Counted from the first letter of the stretch, positions 33,529 through 42,673 are shown. The stretch: DNA of 64,000 nt from Nitrososphaerota archaeon (GCA_027887005.1 JAPCJI010000001.1:1-64000); one strand, 5' to 3'. Notes: generated by a model not told the origin, from the letters alone. Made by a program: numbers and translations.

Positions 33529-34842
33529 TTGCACGAGCTCCTCTCACCAGACCAGGTCAAGGACAGGGTCGGCAAGGATGTCCTCCTGGCAGGTTGGGTA
33601 CATGACGTTCGGGTCCTCGGCGGGATCAGCTTCGTGCTTCTCAGGAATTCCAAGGGCATAGTCCAGGTGGCGGCCCCCAAGAAGGAAGTCGGTCCGGAGG
33701 TCCTCGAGGCCATCGCAGGTCTCCACCAGGAGGACGTCATCACCTGCACCGGCCGGGTCAAGGAGAGCAAGGCCGCCCGGCTCGGGTTCGAGATAATCCC
33801 TACTTCCGTGAAGCTAGTGAGCAAGGCGGCTTCCCCCCTGCCCCTCGACCCGCGAGGGGTGACACCCGCCGCCCTGGACACCCGGCTGCAATGGCGCTCC
33901 CTCGAGCTTCGACGCCCCGAGTCTTCAGCCATTTTCAAGATCGAAAACGCCATCGTCCAGGGGTTCGAGGAGTACCTCAGAGCCGAGGGTTTCATCCGTG
34001 CGTTCACCCCCAGCATACTCGGTGGTGTATCCGAAGGCGGGTCGGAGGTCTTCAGGGTCGATTACTACGGGAAGCCGGCCTTCCTCAGGCAGGACCCCCA
34101 GCTCCACAGGCAGCTGACCATCGCGGGGGGCTTCGACCGGGTCTACGACCTGGGAACGAACTGGCGGGCCGAACTCTCCCACACGCCGCGCCACCTGAGC
34201 GAACACAGGACGATCGCCCCGGAGATGGCCTTCATCGAAGACGAGCGGGACACGATGCGGGTCCAGGAGCGGATGGTGGCCCAGGGCATCCGGGAGGCCC
34301 TCGAGGACTGCACCGGCGAGTTCTCTACCCTGAAGGTGGAAATGACCGTGCCGAAGACCCCCTTCCCCGAGGTAGCCTTCCCTGCGGCCTACGAAGCTCT
34401 GGCGAAGCTGGGGAAGAAGCTTCCGCGGAACCAGGACATCGACGAGGCCTCCCAGAGGGCCCTGGCGGAGCAGATCAAGAAAGAGACAGGTTCGGACTTC
34501 TTCTTCCTTAACAGGTTCCCGTCGGCTGCGAAGCCCTTCTACGTCATGAGGGTGGACGACGAACCCGAGTTCGCAAGGTCGGTCGACCTCGTCTACAGGG
34601 GACTGGAGCTGTCTTCGGGTGGCCAGAGGGAGCACAGGCACGACAGGATCGTCGCCCAGATCAGGGAGAAGGGCTTCGACCCTGCGAACCTGAAGTGGTT
34701 CACAGAGCCGTTCAGGTACGGGGTCCCGCCCCACGGGGGCTACTCCTTCGGCATCGAAAGGTTCGTCGCCTACCTCCTCGGAATCCAGAACATCAAGGAA
34801 GCGGCCCTCTTCCCCCGGGACCCGGATACGCTGCAGCCCTAG
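33529..34842 (+). CDS. aspS: Aspartyl-tRNA synthetase (archaeal type)
   Basis: A class II synthetase of 437 residues with an N-terminal OB-fold anticodon domain (about 1-105) and a catalytic core with motif 2 (NWRAELSHTPRHLSEHRTIAPEMAF) and motif 3 (GGYSFGIERFVAYLLG). It lacks the bacterial insertion, as in archaea. Whether it also charges tRNA-Asn cannot be decided here. TAATAT at 33499-33504, just after the cdvC stop, gives a leaderless TTG start. It overlaps the convergent NusA-like gene by 4 nt. Confidence 0.93.
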   Translation: MHELLSPDQVKDRVGKDVLLAGWVHDVRVLGGISFVLLRNSKGIVQVAAPKKEVGPEVLEAIAGLHQEDVITCTGRVKESKAARLGFEIIPTSVKLVSKAASPLPLDPRGVTPAALDTRLQWRSLELRRPESSAIFKIENAIVQGFEEYLRAEGFIRAFTPSILGGVSEGGSEVFRVDYYGKPAFLRQDPQLHRQLTIAGGFDRVYDLGTNWRAELSHTPRHLSEHRTIAPEMAFIEDERDTMRVQERMVAQGIREALEDCTGEFSTLKVEMTVPKTPFPEVAFPAAYEALAKLGKKLPRNQDIDEASQRALAEQIKKETGSDFFFLNRFPSAAKPFYVMRVDDEPEFARSVDLVYRGLELSSGGQREHRHDRIVAQIREKGFDPANLKWFTEPFRYGVPPHGGYSFGIERFVAYLLGIQNIKEAALFPRDPDTLQP

Positions 34843-35372
34843 TAGGCCTTGTACGACGCCTCGCGTTCTGTCTCGACGAGGAGCTCGATGCCCCTGGCCT
34901 GCTTCACCGCGTTCCGAAGCTTGTCGAAGTCTCCGATACGCCTCTCGCTCCGCCGCTCTGGGACTATGACCTTGGTCCTCTTCCCGCCGTCCGGAAGCCA
35001 GACAGTGTTGACGGTCAGGACCTTGGCCGGAAAGAAGACGTCCTCGAGGAACTTCCTGTCGGACCCCCCGGCTCCGACCAGCCACACCTTTCCCTTCAGG
35101 GCCTCCTCGAGGTCGGCCTGGACCCTGGGGTTGGACCTCATGGCCTGGACGTCCTGCTGCTCGAACTCCAGGACGTAGGAACCGCCTGCCTCGGAAGCCC
35201 GTCTAAGTGTCACCTTGTTCAGTTCGGGGTGCGCGTCGGCGAGCCTGATGACCACCTTGGAAGCCTCGACGTCGGCCTTGCCTATCTCCCCGCGACCGAG
35301 CCGCGCTTCGCAGTTCGCGCAGAGAATCCCCGTCTTTGCGTCGAAGTTGCATATCGGGAGCTTCAGAGGCAA
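34839..35372 (-). CDS. Archaeal NusA-like KH-domain RNA-binding protein
   Basis: A protein of 177 residues. An N-terminal zinc-knuckle-like segment (C8, C18, C21 in CNFDAKTGILCANCEARLG) is followed by KH-like repeats: VGAGGSDRKFLEDVFF and VIVPERRSERRIGDFDKLRNAVK, which resembles the NusA KH2 phrase with a degenerate GxxG. Archaeal homologues are annotated as NusA-related transcription factors. The start is TTG. It is convergent with aspS. Confidence 0.75.
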   Translation of the reverse strand: MPLKLPICNFDAKTGILCANCEARLGRGEIGKADVEASKVVIRLADAHPELNKVTLRRASEAGGSYVLEFEQQDVQAMRSNPRVQADLEEALKGKVWLVGAGGSDRKFLEDVFFPAKVLTVNTVWLPDGGKRTKVIVPERRSERRIGDFDKLRNAVKQARGIELLVETEREASYKAY

Positions 35373-35479
35373 GTTCAGAAATTCCCGAATTCAGCCCACG
35401 GATAAGATTATCGCAGGATTCCTCCGGTACTGCTCACGCTGGGAGACCCAGAGTCAAAGCGGAAAAGAGGCGTTCTGCC

Positions 35480-35788
35480 CTACTTCTGGAGTTGGATTTC
35501 TATTGACGAGACGTTGCTCATTCCGCCCGTCACCGTGCTCTTCACCTGCTCGGTGTTGATGGCGACGCTCTTCACCTTGATGTCAGTGGAGAATCTCTTT
35601 GTGAGGATCTGAGCCACGTCGACTGCCCGGGAAATGGCGTTCCCCCTGGCCTTCACAGTGACGAGGTCCGAGCCGTTTTGGATCTGAGTTAGGCAGGCCA
35701 GCACGTAGTTCATGACTGGTTTCTTCCCTACGAAGACCGTGTTTGGCTCTCGAGGTGGTCGGTTCTCTTGCTCTGGTTGTGTGTCCAT
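35480..35788 (-). CDS. albA: Alba DNA/RNA-binding protein
   Basis: A protein of 102 residues. The Alba signature NTVFVGKKPVMNYVLACLT lies at about 16-34, with the acetylatable-lysine region GKKP, followed by VTVKARGNAISRAVDVAQIL. It is a dimeric chromatin and RNA-binding protein. The N-terminal tail of about 15 residues is acidic and Pro-rich. TATATTA around 35811-35817 (minus strand) is centred about 26 nt before the ATG, a textbook leaderless promoter. Confidence 0.95.
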   Translation of the reverse strand: MDTQPEQENRPPREPNTVFVGKKPVMNYVLACLTQIQNGSDLVTVKARGNAISRAVDVAQILTKRFSTDIKVKSVAINTEQVKSTVTGGMSNVSSIEIQLQK

Positions 35789-35927
35789 GGGGGGCGCGAC
35801 CGCCTTTGATTATATTAGTATGACGGACTGATTGTCCATTTTCCCACAAAGTCGTTTTACGAGAATCAGAGTCGTTGGCGGAGTGGGAATGCGTAACCCT
35901 TATTCAGAGTCGGAGGCCGGCCGAGTT

Positions 35928-37019
35928 GTGCGACTTTTCGAGTACCAGGCCAAGGAACTTTTCAATAAGTACGGAATCCCTATCCCAAGGTCGGTCCTGG
36001 CCCACGACGTCAAGGAGGTCGCAACGGCGTTCAAGGCGCTCAACCATCCAGTGGTCCTGAAATCGCAGGTCCTGGCAGGGGGGAGGGGAAAGGCCGGGGG
36101 CGTCGTCGTGGTAGACGACTCTGCGAAGGCTGAAAGCGAGGCTGCCCGGATCTTCGACCTGCCAATCGGCGGGGAGAAGCCCGCAGTACTGCTCGTGGAG
36201 GAGGCAAGTCCCCATGACTTGGAAATGTACCTCTCCGTGACCCTCGACAGGGGGGAGAGGTCCTTCGTTGCAATCGCTGCCTCCGCCGGAGGCATCAACG
36301 TCGAATCGCTTGCCGGGAAGGTTGTCAAGAAGATTCCCCTCAACGGGATCGACGGGAAGTTCGCGGAGGAAGTGGAGAAGCAGCTCGGCCTGGACGCGGG
36401 CCTGTCCGTTCAGTATTCTTCGATACTGCTCGCCCTTGAGAAGCTTGCGCGCGAAAAGGAGTGCGAGCTCGCTGAAATAAACCCCCTCGCGGTCAGTGTG
36501 GGTTCGCTCATTGCTCTCGACGCCAAGGTCATAGTCGACGACAACGCACTTTTCAGGCACCCTGAGTTCGCCAAGCTCCACCCGGAGGACGAGTTCGAGG
36601 GGGAGGCCTCGAGGCAGGGGTTCGCCTTCGTGAGGCTCGGAGGGAACATCGCCGTGGTCGGGAACGGGGCCGGCCTGGTGCTCTCGACCCTCGACCTGGT
36701 GGGGGACGCAGGGGGCAGGCCCGCTTGCTTCCTCGACCTCGGAGGAGGGGCGCAGCAGGAGAGGATCGAAGCTGCATTGAGACTGGTCAACCGTCTCCCA
36801 GGAGTCGAAAGGATACTCGTCAACATCTACGGAGGGATAACAAGGACCACGGACGTCGCGGAGGGGATTAGGGTGGTGCTTTCGGAGGGGCCGGTGAAGC
36901 CTTTGTTCGCGCGCGTCAGCGGAGCCGAGGAGGAGGAGGCGCGGAAGTTGCTCGCAGGGTCCCCGGTCAAGCTCTACCAAGACGCACTTTCGGCCGTGAA
37001 CGCGGCGGTGAGCCCCTGA
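35928..37019 (+). CDS. sucC: Succinyl-CoA synthetase (ADP-forming) beta subunit
   Basis: A protein of 363 residues starting VRLFEYQAKELFNKYGIPIP, the standard N-terminus of SucC. The ATP-grasp domain contains KSQVLAGGRGKAGGV, and the CoA-ligase domain contains GNGAGLVLSTLD and NIYGGITRT. It catalyses the interconversion of succinyl-CoA and succinate with ATP synthesis. GTG 35928 is chosen over the upstream ATG 35832 because family homology begins there and CTTATTC (35899-35906) is about 26 nt upstream. The stop overlaps the sucD start by 1 nt. Confidence 0.95.
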   Translation: MRLFEYQAKELFNKYGIPIPRSVLAHDVKEVATAFKALNHPVVLKSQVLAGGRGKAGGVVVVDDSAKAESEAARIFDLPIGGEKPAVLLVEEASPHDLEMYLSVTLDRGERSFVAIAASAGGINVESLAGKVVKKIPLNGIDGKFAEEVEKQLGLDAGLSVQYSSILLALEKLAREKECELAEINPLAVSVGSLIALDAKVIVDDNALFRHPEFAKLHPEDEFEGEASRQGFAFVRLGGNIAVVGNGAGLVLSTLDLVGDAGGRPACFLDLGGGAQQERIEAALRLVNRLPGVERILVNIYGGITRTTDVAEGIRVVLSEGPVKPLFARVSGAEEEEARKLLAGSPVKLYQDALSAVNAAVSP

Positions 37020-37891
37020 TGATGCTCCCTAGGCAGGGTGAACCTGTTCTGGTCCAGAACATCACCGGGCGGTATGGGCGCCTCCACACGAAGCTCATGC
37101 TCGAGTACGGAACCAACATCGCAGGGGGCGCGGCCCCTGGAAAGGGCGGTCAGCAGGTCGAGGGGGTCCCGGTGTTCGGCTCGGTCGCAGAGGCGGTGCA
37201 GAAGACGGGAGCGAAGTCTTCAATCTGTTTCGTTCCCGCAGAATTCACCTTCGCCGCAGGCCAGGAGGCGCTCGAGGCAGGGATCAAACTGCTGGTCATC
37301 ATCACCGAGCACGTCCCGATTCGTGACGAACTCAGGCTGGTTCAGCTGGCCCAGAGCAAAGGGGCGTCGATAATCGGGCCCAACTGCCCGGGGGTCATAG
37401 TTCCCTCGCAGAGGGTGAAACTCGGGATAATGCCGGCTCCCTCCTACGCAGCAGGGAGCGTCGCCCTTTACTCCAGGAGCGGGACGCTCATGTACGAGAT
37501 CGCGGGCCAGCTCACCGGCCACGGTTTCGGACAGTCGGTAGCAGTCGGCATAGGCGGGGACCCAATCAACGGCACCACCGCCATCGACTGGATGGACTTC
37601 ACCCAGGCGATGGAGGAGACCGAGGCCGTGGTGGTCGTCGGAGAGATTGGGGGGGATGCCGAAGAGAGGCTCGCGAGGCACATCGAAAAGTCAGGCTACA
37701 GGAAACCGATTGTGGCATACATAGCTGGCAGGCACGCCCCCAAGGAGAAGAAGATGGGACATGCTGGGGCCATAATCTACGGCGATTACGGTACAGCGGA
37801 TTCCAAGATCAGGGCTCTCTCAGGCGCTGGGGTTAAGGTCGCCATGACGCCCATGGAAGTCCCGAAGCTCGTCGCCGAATCGCTCAGATGA
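37019..37891 (+). CDS. sucD: Succinyl-CoA synthetase alpha subunit
   Basis: A protein of 290 residues with a CoA-binding Rossmann domain (VQNITGRYGRLHTKLMLEYGT, PGKGGQ) and the phosphohistidine motif GHAGAIIYG at about 251-259. It partners the overlapping sucC gene product in the TCA cycle or related succinyl-CoA use. Only the TGATG-type junction separates the two frames, so synthesis is coupled. Confidence 0.97.
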   Translation: MMLPRQGEPVLVQNITGRYGRLHTKLMLEYGTNIAGGAAPGKGGQQVEGVPVFGSVAEAVQKTGAKSSICFVPAEFTFAAGQEALEAGIKLLVIITEHVPIRDELRLVQLAQSKGASIIGPNCPGVIVPSQRVKLGIMPAPSYAAGSVALYSRSGTLMYEIAGQLTGHGFGQSVAVGIGGDPINGTTAIDWMDFTQAMEETEAVVVVGEIGGDAEERLARHIEKSGYRKPIVAYIAGRHAPKEKKMGHAGAIIYGDYGTADSKIRALSGAGVKVAMTPMEVPKLVAESLR

Positions 37892-37997
37892 ATTATCGCA
37901 GGACGACGCCACTTTCCGCCGATTACGGGGCCCTGCGCCACCGAAAGCTTCATAGTCGGCGGGTCAAGGGCGTTTTCTTCAACAGGTCAAATTTCGT

Positions 37998-38165
37998 ATG
38001 CCAATCGCAGATGCCGCCAAGAAGCAGATAGCCCAGAAGCGGCGCCTCTTTCTGCAGGTCTGCCTCCGCTGCGGGGCTAGGAACCCATTGGACGCCAGCA
38101 GGTGCAGGAAGTGCAAGTCCTCCGACCTGAGGCTCAAGAACAGGTCCGTCGGCCTGAAGAAGTAG
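37998..38165 (+). CDS. rpl40e: Large ribosomal subunit protein L40e
   Basis: A 55-residue basic zinc protein: MPIADAAKKQIAQKRRLFLQ, then CxxCGARNPLDASRCRKCKS and a Leu/Lys-rich end. Four cysteines form the L40e zinc ribbon. Unlike eukaryotes it is not fused to ubiquitin. It lies alone between sucD and tRNA-Val. Confidence 0.93.
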   Translation: MPIADAAKKQIAQKRRLFLQVCLRCGARNPLDASRCRKCKSSDLRLKNRSVGLKK

Positions 38166-38232
38166 GAACACAAATATCCTCATCCTGGGTTGGTCCGAAC
38201 TAGGGCCCGTGGTCTAGTCTGGTTAGGACGTC

Positions 38233-38249
38233 AGGTCTCTACCCGTCAG
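38233..38249 (+). other. tRNA-Val intron inside the anticodon 5' stem (position 28/29)
   Basis: A 17-nt intron with an exact bulge-helix-bulge. Central helix GACG (38227-38230) pairs with CGTC (38244-38247); bulges are TCA and AGG; the inner helix is GGT/ACC with loop CTCT. Cutting after the second base of each bulge joins TC to GCT, which restores the anticodon stem. Confidence 0.85.
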
Positions 38250-38265
38250 GCTCTCACACGGCGAA

Positions 38266-38293
38266 CTGAGTGCCTCGAAGGCGCTCACGCCAG
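38266..38293 (+). other. Probable tRNA-Val intron in the variable region
   Basis: An insertion of about 28 nt with a seven-pair hairpin GAGTGCC/GGCGCTC (loop TCGAA). The flanking GGCG (38260-38263) can pair with CGCC (38288-38291), as in a bulge-helix-bulge. Removal leaves a five-base variable region AAATC. The exact ends may be off by one or two bases. Confidence 0.7.
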
Positions 38294-38484
38294 AATCCCC
38301 GGTCCAATTCCGGGCGGGCCCACCAATGATTAGTTCGGGATGGTCTCCATTCGACCGGATGCGCAAGATTCCCGCTACTCATTTGACTTATTCTGACGTC
38401 CGGATCCTACTTCCATGCGGTCTCTGTCATCTTCGTGCTCGTCCCAAAATGGCTTTAACGTAGACACCAATCCGGGAAAAAGCA

Positions 38485-40416
38485 ATGTCTCAAGGCGAGC
38501 GCAGACTCGCGGCGATAATGTTCACAGATATCGTCGGTTATACCGCGCTGACTCAGACCAACGAACAACTGGCCATGAAACTCCTCGAGAAGCACAGGGA
38601 GCTGGTCCGCCCAATCTTCCCGAAGCACTCGGGGCGCGAAGTAAAGACAATCGGGGACTCGTTCTTGGTCGAGTTCGCAAGCGCCCTGGAAGCCACCGAG
38701 TGCTCTGTGGAGATGCAGAAAATCCTCCACGACTTCAACGAGAGCGCCAGTGAAAAGCTGCGCGTCAGGGTCGGAATACATGTGGGGGATGTGATCCATA
38801 GGGACGACGACGTCTACGGCGACGCTGTGAATATCGCCTCGAGGATCGAGCCCTTGGCAGAGGCCGGAGGCATCTGCATCTCCGAACAGGTCTACGACCA
38901 GGTAAGGAACAAGGTCCGATACAAACTCGTGAAGCTTGAGCCGCTTGCGCTCAAGAACGTCTCGTTCTCGATAGACGTCTATAAGCTGGAGCTGCCCTGG
39001 CTGGCGTCGAACATGGAATCGGAGGTGCGATCGGCCCCCCGGACGAGGATCGCCATTCTCCCCTTCTCTAACATCAGCCCAGACCAGAGCGACGCTTATT
39101 TCGCAGACGGAATGACGGAGGAGCTAATCAACACTATCTCACACAATCACCAACTCAAGGTCATAGCTAGAACCTCGGTCAGTCGGTACAAGGGGAGCCA
39201 AAAGTCAATCTCCGAAATAGGGAAGGAGATCGGAGTCGGCTCCATACTGGAAGGGAGCGTTCGGAAGGCGGGGAACAAGATACGGGTCACGGCCCAACTA
39301 ATCGACGCTGCGACCGAAGACCACATGTGGTCGGACAACTACGACAGGCAACTTGACGACGTCTTCTCCATACAGAGCGAGATAGCGGAGAGCGTTTCCG
39401 CCGCTTTGATGGTCAGGCTAGTCCCGGAGGAGAAGAGGACCGTCGAGAAAAAAGCGACGAGAAGCCCGGCGGCATACGTCCGCTGCCTGAGGGGACGAAC
39501 GGCGTTGCGCGACAGGACTGAGAACGGGATGAAGGAAGCCAAGAGGCTCTTCGAGGAAGCCATCGCAGAGGACGGAGATTATGCTGAGGCCTACGCCGGA
39601 TTGGCCGATGCATACTTTTTGCTCGGTAACTACGAACACATGCCGAAGGGAGAGGCCAACGAGAAGGGGAAGAAGGCTTTGGACAAAGCGTTATCCCTGG
39701 ACGGCGGATTGGCAGATGCGCACAACACGCTCGCGATCTACCTGCAGGACGACTATCGGTTCGGTGAGGCCGACGGAGAGTACAGGCGTGCAATTGAGCT
39801 GAACCCCAACTATTCGCTGGCGCACCACTGGTACGCAATTTGCCTTCATGAAATGGGGAGATTGACCGATGCGGTCGAAGAGACGCGTCGAGCGCAAGAG
39901 CTGGACCCACTTTCGCCAACGCTCGCAGTCAACATGGCATGGGGTTATGCCGTAATGGGCGACGGGGCTGAAGCCCAGAAATGGGTGCAGAGACTGAAGG
40001 AGGTCGATTCGGTTCGCCAGTTCTTCGACACCACACTGGCGCTGGTCCTGGAACAAAGCGGAGACTTCGAAGGAGCAGCCGCGCACATGGAGGATGCCAT
40101 GAAGCTGCACCCTACCATCTCTGGGTATGCTTCCTCACTTGGTTTCTACTACGCAATGCTAGGGAAGCGCAAGGAAGCGGCCGTGATGCTGGAGAGGCTC
40201 AATGCACTTTCCAACGACAAGTTCGGAAAGCCGTTCGACATTGCGATGGTCCATGCAGGGCTTGGAGAGAAGGACGAGATGTTCAGGTACTTGGAACTAG
40301 CCTTCGCCGAACGCTCTATACTTTTCCGCGCACTCAGGTACGCCCGATTCGACCCGAGCATACGGGAGGACCCGAGGTACGTTTCGCTCTTTCAAAGGGC
40401 GAACCTGAGTTCCTAG
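38485..40416 (+). CDS. Class III nucleotidyl cyclase with TolB-like and TPR domains
   Basis: A protein of 643 residues. The N-terminal cyclase domain (about 5-170) has metal Asp in [24 protein letters not shown] with the adenine-specific Lys and second metal Asp, and [13 protein letters not shown]. Residues about 185-310 resemble the TolB/FlgO-like domain ([27 protein letters not shown]). TPRs fill about 340-620. This three-part layout is common in bacteria and suggests lateral acquisition. The product is probably cAMP. The TATA box CTTTAACG near 38452-38459 lies about 29 nt before the ATG. Confidence 0.88.
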   Translation: MSQGERRLAAIMFTDIVGYTALTQTNEQLAMKLLEKHRELVRPIFPKHSGREVKTIGDSFLVEFASALEATECSVEMQKILHDFNESASEKLRVRVGIHVGDVIHRDDDVYGDAVNIASRIEPLAEAGGICISEQVYDQVRNKVRYKLVKLEPLALKNVSFSIDVYKLELPWLASNMESEVRSAPRTRIAILPFSNISPDQSDAYFADGMTEELINTISHNHQLKVIARTSVSRYKGSQKSISEIGKEIGVGSILEGSVRKAGNKIRVTAQLIDAATEDHMWSDNYDRQLDDVFSIQSEIAESVSAALMVRLVPEEKRTVEKKATRSPAAYVRCLRGRTALRDRTENGMKEAKRLFEEAIAEDGDYAEAYAGLADAYFLLGNYEHMPKGEANEKGKKALDKALSLDGGLADAHNTLAIYLQDDYRFGEADGEYRRAIELNPNYSLAHHWYAICLHEMGRLTDAVEETRRAQELDPLSPTLAVNMAWGYAVMGDGAEAQKWVQRLKEVDSVRQFFDTTLALVLEQSGDFEGAAAHMEDAMKLHPTISGYASSLGFYYAMLGKRKEAAVMLERLNALSNDKFGKPFDIAMVHAGLGEKDEMFRYLELAFAERSILFRALRYARFDPSIREDPRYVSLFQRANLSS

Positions 40417-40610
40417 TGAGGAGGCAACTGTAATGCTGCCCGATTCGCACACTAGACGGGTTGGTTCCGGGCGGGACCATCGGAGCCAAGAATCGAACCG
40501 CACATGCGTCAAGGTTCCTTCGGCTGCTGGCATTGAGCTTGGATGCTGTCAGCGTGTCGCCTTGGACCCCGGGCGCTGCCGCCACCGGTGTCAGAAGAGG
40601 ACTTTTAGAA

Positions 40611-41204
40611 GTGCCAATTAGGACCCCTCGTGACGTGAACCTGGTCCCGAAGTACTACTTCCTCACCAAGGGCGTCGGGAGAGACCGCGAGAACCTCGCC
40701 TCCTTCGAGGCGGCGCTCCGGGACGCCGGCATAAGCAAGTACAATCTCGTGACTGTCTCGAGCATAATCCCTCCGAACTGCGTCAAGATAGCCCGCGAGC
40801 AGGGGGTGTCCATGCTCAAGCCGGGGGAGATAGTCTTCCTCGTCCTTGCCCGCAACTCCACCAACGAAGACCACCGCCTCGTCGCGGCGACCATAGGCTT
40901 GGCGTTACCCTCGCACCCGGATGAAGTAGGCTACCTCTCTGAACACCACTCTTTCGGCGAGACCGACGAAGTCGCTGGGGACTACTCTGAGGACCTCGCG
41001 GCTTCGATGCTCGCGACCACCATGGGGATACCCTTCGACATCAACGCGGCCTGGAACGAGAAGGAGCAGGTCTTCAAGGCCTCGGGGAAGATCATCAGGA
41101 CCACTAACATCACACAGTCGGCGGTGGGAGACAAAGGGGTCTGGACTTCGGTGGTCGCCGCAGCGGTGTTCATCATGGACGCGGGAGATATCGCGGCCCC
41201 TTGA
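40611..41204 (+). CDS. pdaD: Pyruvoyl-dependent arginine decarboxylase
   Basis: A protein of about 197 residues. The self-cleavage site VTVSSIIPP (Ser-Ser, about 46-54) generates the pyruvoyl group; [11 protein letters not shown] and [14 protein letters not shown] also match PdaD. It makes agmatine, the first step to polyamines, which feed deoxyhypusine synthase (10.1 kb). GTG 40611 is chosen because homology starts there ([20 protein letters not shown]); the upstream open frame shows no family features. It stands alone on the plus strand. Confidence 0.9.
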   Translation: MPIRTPRDVNLVPKYYFLTKGVGRDRENLASFEAALRDAGISKYNLVTVSSIIPPNCVKIAREQGVSMLKPGEIVFLVLARNSTNEDHRLVAATIGLALPSHPDEVGYLSEHHSFGETDEVAGDYSEDLAASMLATTMGIPFDINAAWNEKEQVFKASGKIIRTTNITQSAVGDKGVWTSVVAAAVFIMDAGDIAAP

Positions 41205-41224
41205 ATCCGCTCGGGGTTCTTGGA

Positions 41225-41566
41225 CTATCTCTGTGACTTGCCGCAGCTCGGGCAGTACACGCTGCTCGGAGACAGGGCGTGGCCGCAGAACTTGCATGGC
41301 TGTCCCCCGGCATATGCGGTTGAGCTGTAGCCCATCGAAGCTGGCTCGAGGGGACTTTCACTCCCCGTGACTACGAACTCCGAAATGCCGACGACCCTGC
41401 TTAGTGGCACCTGCATCTCAGTTCCGTCCTTCTTGTCGACCACTAGGACGACCCTTCCGTCGAGGCTGAATGCTAGGTCCTTGACCTTGCCCGTCGTCTG
41501 ACCGGTTGAATCAATGACAGTCTTTCCCACGACTTCCTCCCTGGTGAATAGGTGCGACGAGGGCAT
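41225..41566 (-). CDS. PRC-barrel protein with C-terminal zinc ribbon
   Basis: A protein of 113 residues. A PRC-barrel beta domain covers about 5-65 (EEVVGKTVIDSTGQTTGKVKDLAFSLDGRVVLVV). A zinc ribbon follows near the end (CKFCGHALSPSSVYCPSCG). PRC barrels occur in RNA-processing and CdvA proteins; here the function is unknown. The Met at 41566 is preferred over 41587 because the box GATAAATACC (41590-41601, minus strand) predicts transcription from about 41571. Confidence 0.7.
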   Translation of the reverse strand: MPSSHLFTREEVVGKTVIDSTGQTTGKVKDLAFSLDGRVVLVVDKKDGTEMQVPLSRVVGISEFVVTGSESPLEPASMGYSSTAYAGGQPCKFCGHALSPSSVYCPSCGKSQR

Positions 41567-41672
41567 CGAAAACTTCCGAAATGGCATTGGTATTTATCGG
41601 TTCGGAGAACACTGACCTTGGATTCGGAAGCCTAATGGTCCTTCCAAGTCGGACTACTGACCAATTCCCCGG

Positions 41673-42083
41673 CTAACGCTTGAATTTCTCATATGCTACT
41701 CTTGAGAGGAGGTCGGCTTCCTGGTTCCTTTCGCGTGGAACCCACTCAAATGAAATCGACCCGAACTCCCGCAGGAGGTCCCGCGCCTCCTTCAGCTTCT
41801 GTATGTACCCTCCCCCCTTGACATCCCAACCCTTGGACATCTGGCCCACCAGGAGCTGAGAATCAGATCTGATGTTCAAGTCCCCTTCTACTCGGAGCTC
41901 CTTCAGCTTCTTCAACGCCTCAACGAGCGCCGTGTATTCCGCATAGTTGTTCGTGACTTCGTACCCGGCGAGGCCGTTTCCCTCCGCCAGCCTCCTCTCC
42001 CCGTCATAGATCACGAAGCCGTAGGTGCCGGTGCCCGGGTTCCGAGGCTCTGCAAGACCATCGATGTACGCCACCACGCTCAA
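41673..42083 (-). CDS. rnhA: Ribonuclease HI
   Basis: A protein of 136 residues with the RNase HI catalytic residues: Asp in AYIDGLAEPRNPG, Glu in NNYAEYTALVEAL, Asp in IRSDSQLLV and the final Asp in RNQEADLLSR. It cleaves RNA in RNA-DNA hybrids. It lacks the basic protrusion of E. coli RNase HI, as typical for archaeal and Bacillus YpdQ-like forms. It lies 15 nt after the CBS gene in the same unit. Confidence 0.9.
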   Translation of the reverse strand: MSVVAYIDGLAEPRNPGTGTYGFVIYDGERRLAEGNGLAGYEVTNNYAEYTALVEALKKLKELRVEGDLNIRSDSQLLVGQMSKGWDVKGGGYIQKLKEARDLLREFGSISFEWVPRERNQEADLLSRVAYEKFKR

Positions 42084-42098
42084 GCAGAGAACACCCTC

Positions 42099-42527
42099 CT
42101 AGGCCTGTGGGGCGTGCAGTTTGCTTATCTGGGAGGAGACCTTGTCAACATATTCTTCCAGTCGGGCGAGCATCGTCTTGGCAGTGATGAACCCTACCAC
42201 CTTGTCCCCTTCCTTCACGATCAATCGTCTGACTCCCTTTTGGGTCATGATCTGAGACACCTCGGAGATACCCATTCCTACGTCGACGGATATCAGATTC
42301 GTGGACATGATTTCTCCCAGAGTCACTTTTCTGATGTCGCGTCCTTCCGCCACCACCCTAGAGACGATATCCCACTCTGTGACTATCCCCTCTGGGTTGG
42401 AGGGGGCGCCTATGACTGCGAAGCCGTGCCTTGACCCCTTCATCGCCTTCGCCGCCTCCAGGACAGAAGTTCCGTCAGGCAGTGAGATGAAATCCTTCTC
42501 TAGGATGTCCCTCGCATAAAGAACCAA
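42099..42527 (-). CDS. Tandem CBS-domain protein
   Basis: A protein of 142 residues consisting of two CBS motifs: about 8-62 (LPDGTSVLEAAKAMKGSRHGFAVIG) and about 75-132 (VGMGISEVSQIMTQKGVRRLIVKEGDKVVGFI). Such Bateman modules bind adenosyl ligands and act as stand-alone sensors. The TTG start lies about 28 nt from the minus-strand box ATTTATC at 42551-42559. It precedes rnhA, probably in one transcript. Confidence 0.85.
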   Translation of the reverse strand: MVLYARDILEKDFISLPDGTSVLEAAKAMKGSRHGFAVIGAPSNPEGIVTEWDIVSRVVAEGRDIRKVTLGEIMSTNLISVDVGMGISEVSQIMTQKGVRRLIVKEGDKVVGFITAKTMLARLEEYVDKVSSQISKLHAPQA

Positions 42528-42673
42528 GGTTCGGTTGATGGGAGCATCGATGATAAATTCTTTCTGGGTTCCCCCCTGGTTCCGGGTAGAAACACCGCCA
42601 CTGGCTATTTGAATAGAAAACGGAGCGGCCGTCTCTTGAGATGGCCGCCAGAACGGAAGAAGGTCCCGGGGAC

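Larger units (their letters stand above)
38203..38325 (+). tRNA. tRNA-Val (CAC) with two noncanonical introns, CCA encoded
   Basis: Acceptor GGGCCCG (38203-38209) pairs with CGGGCCC (38315-38321); discriminator A and an encoded CCA follow. The D-stem is GTCT/GGAC and the T-arm CCCGG-TCCAATT-CCGGG. The contiguous sequence cannot form an anticodon stem. Removing 17 nt (38233-38249) joins TC to GCT and gives stem TCGCT/GGCGA around loop CTCACAC with anticodon CAC (38255-38257). A second insertion of about 28 nt lies in the variable region. CAAATATCC at about 38171-38179 lies 27 nt upstream as promoter. Confidence 0.88.

Noticed and set aside
40417-40610. A possible intron-bearing tRNA on the minus strand (GGTTCGATTC element near 40490)
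   Set aside because: The T-loop-like string is not flanked by a complementary five-pair stem, and no acceptor or anticodon stem can be built even allowing introns.
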